From positions 19,364 to 83,363 of the forward strand of contig CALIUO010000022.1 of NCBI GenBank assembly GCA_938048695.1: a stretch of 64,000 nt of DNA. The letters run 5' to 3'. The position numbers and the translations under genes are program-made. The DNA comes from an uncultured SAR86 cluster bacterium. GTDB taxonomy: Bacteria > Pseudomonadota > Gammaproteobacteria > Magnimaribacterales > Magnimaribacteraceae. Under the pieces are notes generated by a model. The model did not search any database. It was not told the DNA's origin and saw only the letters and a program-made list of their open reading frames with translations. This document shows, piece after piece, positions 62,477-64,000 of the stretch (within the stretch, counting starts at the first letter, position 1; every line of letters begins with the position of its first letter).

Positions 62477-64000
62477 TATTTATTTTCTCTATTTATTATT
62501 AGCTCTTCTACTACAGAAGGATCTGCCAGAGTAGTAGTATCACCCAAGTTATCAATTTCATTAGTGGCTATCTTTCTAAGTATCCTTCTCATGATTTTAC
62601 CCGATCTTGTTTTTGGCAATCCAGGTGCCCATTGAATAATATCAGGTTTGGCAATTGGTCCTATTTCTTTTGATACAAGTTGGACTAGGTCAGCTTTTAG
62701 ATCTTCACTCGGAGATGTTTCTGACATGAGTGTTACATAACAATAGATACCTTGTCCTTTAATTTCATGTTCATAACCGACTACCGCTGCTTCTGCTACC
62801 TGTTGATGTAAAACCAATGCACTTTCTACTTCTGCTGTCCCGAGTCTATGGCCAGATACATTTAATACATCATCTACTCTACCTGTGATCCAATAATATC
62901 CATCTGCATCTCTTCTGGCCCCATCTCCTGTTGTGTAATACCCAGGATATAAAGAGTAATAAGTATCGATGCACCTTTGATGATCTCCATAAACAGTTCT
63001 TATTTGTGACGGCCAACTAGATTTAATCACAAGATTTCCCGATCCTTCTCCAATAATTTCTTTTCCATTTTCATCAAGCAACGCAGGTTCAATTCCTAAA
63101 AATGGCTTAGTGGCACTTCCAGGCTTCATCGGGGTGAATCCAGCAATGGGAGTAATCATCATCGCCCCAGTTTCGGTTTGCCACCATGTATCGACTATTG
63201 GACAAGAAGAATCTCCTACTACTTTAAAGTACCATTCCCATGCTTCGGGATTAATAGGCTCACCAACTGTTCCAAGCACCCTTAAAGATTTTCTAGATGA
63301 AGACTCTACAAAGTCATCTCCTTGTGCCATCAATGCCCTTAAGGCCGTTGGTGCTGTATAAAAAATATTTACTTTATGTTTGTCAATTACTTCCCAAAAT
63401 CTTGAAGGAGATGGATAAGTAGGAATGCCCTCAAAAATTACAGAAGTAGCACAATTAGCTAGCGGTCCATAAACGATATACGAGTGGCCAGTGACCCAAC
63501 CTACATCGGCTGTGCACCAGTAAATTTCATCTTCTTTGTAGTCAAATACTAACTTATGGGATATCGAAGTTTGAAGCAGATATCCTGCCGTTGTATGCAA
63601 CACACCTTTTGGCTTGCCTGTTGAACCAGATGTATAAAGAATGAAAAGGGGGTCCTCCGCATCCATTACCTCTGGAGGACATTCATTTGAAACATTTTTA
63701 GAAATTTCTTCGTATCTAACATCGCAATCTAGGTTCCAAGAAATTTCAGCACTTGTTCTTGTAACAACTAAAACAGTATGAACATTTGGACATCCTTTCA
63801 AGGCTTCATCGACATTTTGTTTCAGAGGAACAACCTTTCCTCCTCTTAAACCTTCATCGGCTGTTATTACAGTTTGACAGTCTGAGTCGAGGATTCTATC
63901 TTTTAAAGATTCAGGTGAAAAACCTCCAAAAACAACGGAATGTATTGCACCTATTCTTGCACAGGCGAGCATGGCATAAGTTGCTTCTGGGATCATGGGC
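62476..64000 (-). CDS. acs: Acetyl-CoA synthetase, C-terminal part (runs off right edge)
   Basis: It activates acetate to acetyl-CoA through acetyl-AMP. About 508 codons are in the window; the N-terminal 140 or so residues are missing at the right edge. The frame continues upstream of the first visible Met, so that Met is internal. Marks are the P-loop [42 protein letters not shown] and the catalytic Lys in [13 protein letters not shown] near the C-terminus (the site of regulatory acetylation in the family). msrA follows with a one-base overlap. Confidence 0.95.
   Translation of the reverse strand, partial: PMIPEATYAMLACARIGAIHSVVFGGFSPESLKDRILDSDCQTVITADEGLRGGKVVPLKQNVDEALKGCPNVHTVLVVTRTSAEISWNLDCDVRYEEISKNVSNECPPEVMDAEDPLFILYTSGSTGKPKGVLHTTAGYLLQTSISHKLVFDYKEDEIYWCTADVGWVTGHSYIVYGPLANCATSVIFEGIPTYPSPSRFWEVIDKHKVNIFYTAPTALRALMAQGDDFVESSSRKSLRVLGTVGEPINPEAWEWYFKVVGDSSCPIVDTWWQTETGAMMITPIAGFTPMKPGSATKPFLGIEPALLDENGKEIIGEGSGNLVIKSSWPSQIRTVYGDHQRCIDTYYSLYPGYYTTGDGARRDADGYYWITGRVDDVLNVSGHRLGTAEVESALVLHQQVAEAAVVGYEHEIKGQGIYCYVTLMSETSPSEDLKADLVQLVSKEIGPIAKPDIIQWAPGLPKTRSGKIMRRILRKIATNEIDNLGDTTTLADPSVVEELIINRENK

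Noticed and set aside
1-64000. Mobile element, prophage, CRISPR, tRNA or rRNA
   Set aside because: I saw no transposase or integrase, spaced direct repeats, cloverleaf genes or rRNA sequence. All gaps of 60 bases or more were read on both strands, with 6S RNA the only structural RNA found.

Overview
The window is a gene-dense, AT-rich stretch of a gammaproteobacterial chromosome. Gene order supports this in several places: ubiE-ubiB-hisE-tatABC, zapA-6S RNA-ygfA, miaB-ybeZ-ybeY-ybeX-lnt, rpmB-rpmG next to coaBC, and queG-nnr-tsaE. The low GC, minimal spacers, overlapping convergent 3' ends, and marine-type accessory genes (valine catabolism, short-chain dehydrogenase, luciferase-like oxidoreductase, TauD-like dioxygenase, MMPL exporter) fit a streamlined uncultured marine lineage such as SAR86. 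That placement is inference. I saw no rRNA, tRNA, CRISPR array, insertion sequence or prophage. No gap of 300 bases lacks a gene; the largest intergenic gap (about 205 bp, 23394-23598) is filled by 6S RNA.

Layout. 1-3.7 kb (minus): the SAM-cycle operon metK-ahcY-metF followed by argH, which is cut by the left edge. 3.9-8.5 kb (plus): transketolase, phosphoglycerate kinase, class I aldolase and dtd. 8.5-13.2 kb (minus): a lipoprotein, ubiE, ubiB, hisE and tatABC. 13.2-20.5 kb: orn, a DUF1820 gene, then miaB-ybeZ-ybeY-ybeX-lnt, an L,D-transpeptidase-like lipoprotein and an exported glutathione peroxidase. 20.5-32.4 kb: rpiA, ilvA, ygfA, 6S RNA, zapA with a coiled-coil partner, pepP-ubiH, rpmBG, coaBC, a serine hydrolase, an unusual ribosomal protein L31 and priA.

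32.4-47.2 kb is more accessory. It holds a short-chain dehydrogenase, a methyltransferase with two esterases (one carrying EF-hand loops), a Gfo/Idh/MocA-aldo/keto reductase-TauD operon diverging from an LhgO-like oxidase, an exported phosphoesterase, tsaE-nnr and queG, and then a lipocalin-like protein, a flavin monooxygenase and an MFS transporter.

47.2-52.2 kb (minus) is the most interesting module: a TetR regulator, a LolA-like periplasmic protein, a predicted outer-membrane barrel and an MMPL/RND permease. They lie behind a promoter that carries two identical 16-bp palindromes spaced 21 bp apart. 52.2-57.6 kb (minus) is a complete distal valine-degradation operon (mmsA, acyl-CoA dehydrogenase, enoyl-CoA hydratase, 3-hydroxyisobutyryl-CoA hydrolase, mmsB). 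57.7-64 kb holds nitronate monooxygenase, a DUF1330 protein, a previously uncalled 53-residue membrane protein, an alpha/beta hydrolase, a NUDIX/metallo-beta-lactamase pair, msrA and an acetyl-CoA synthetase cut by the right edge.
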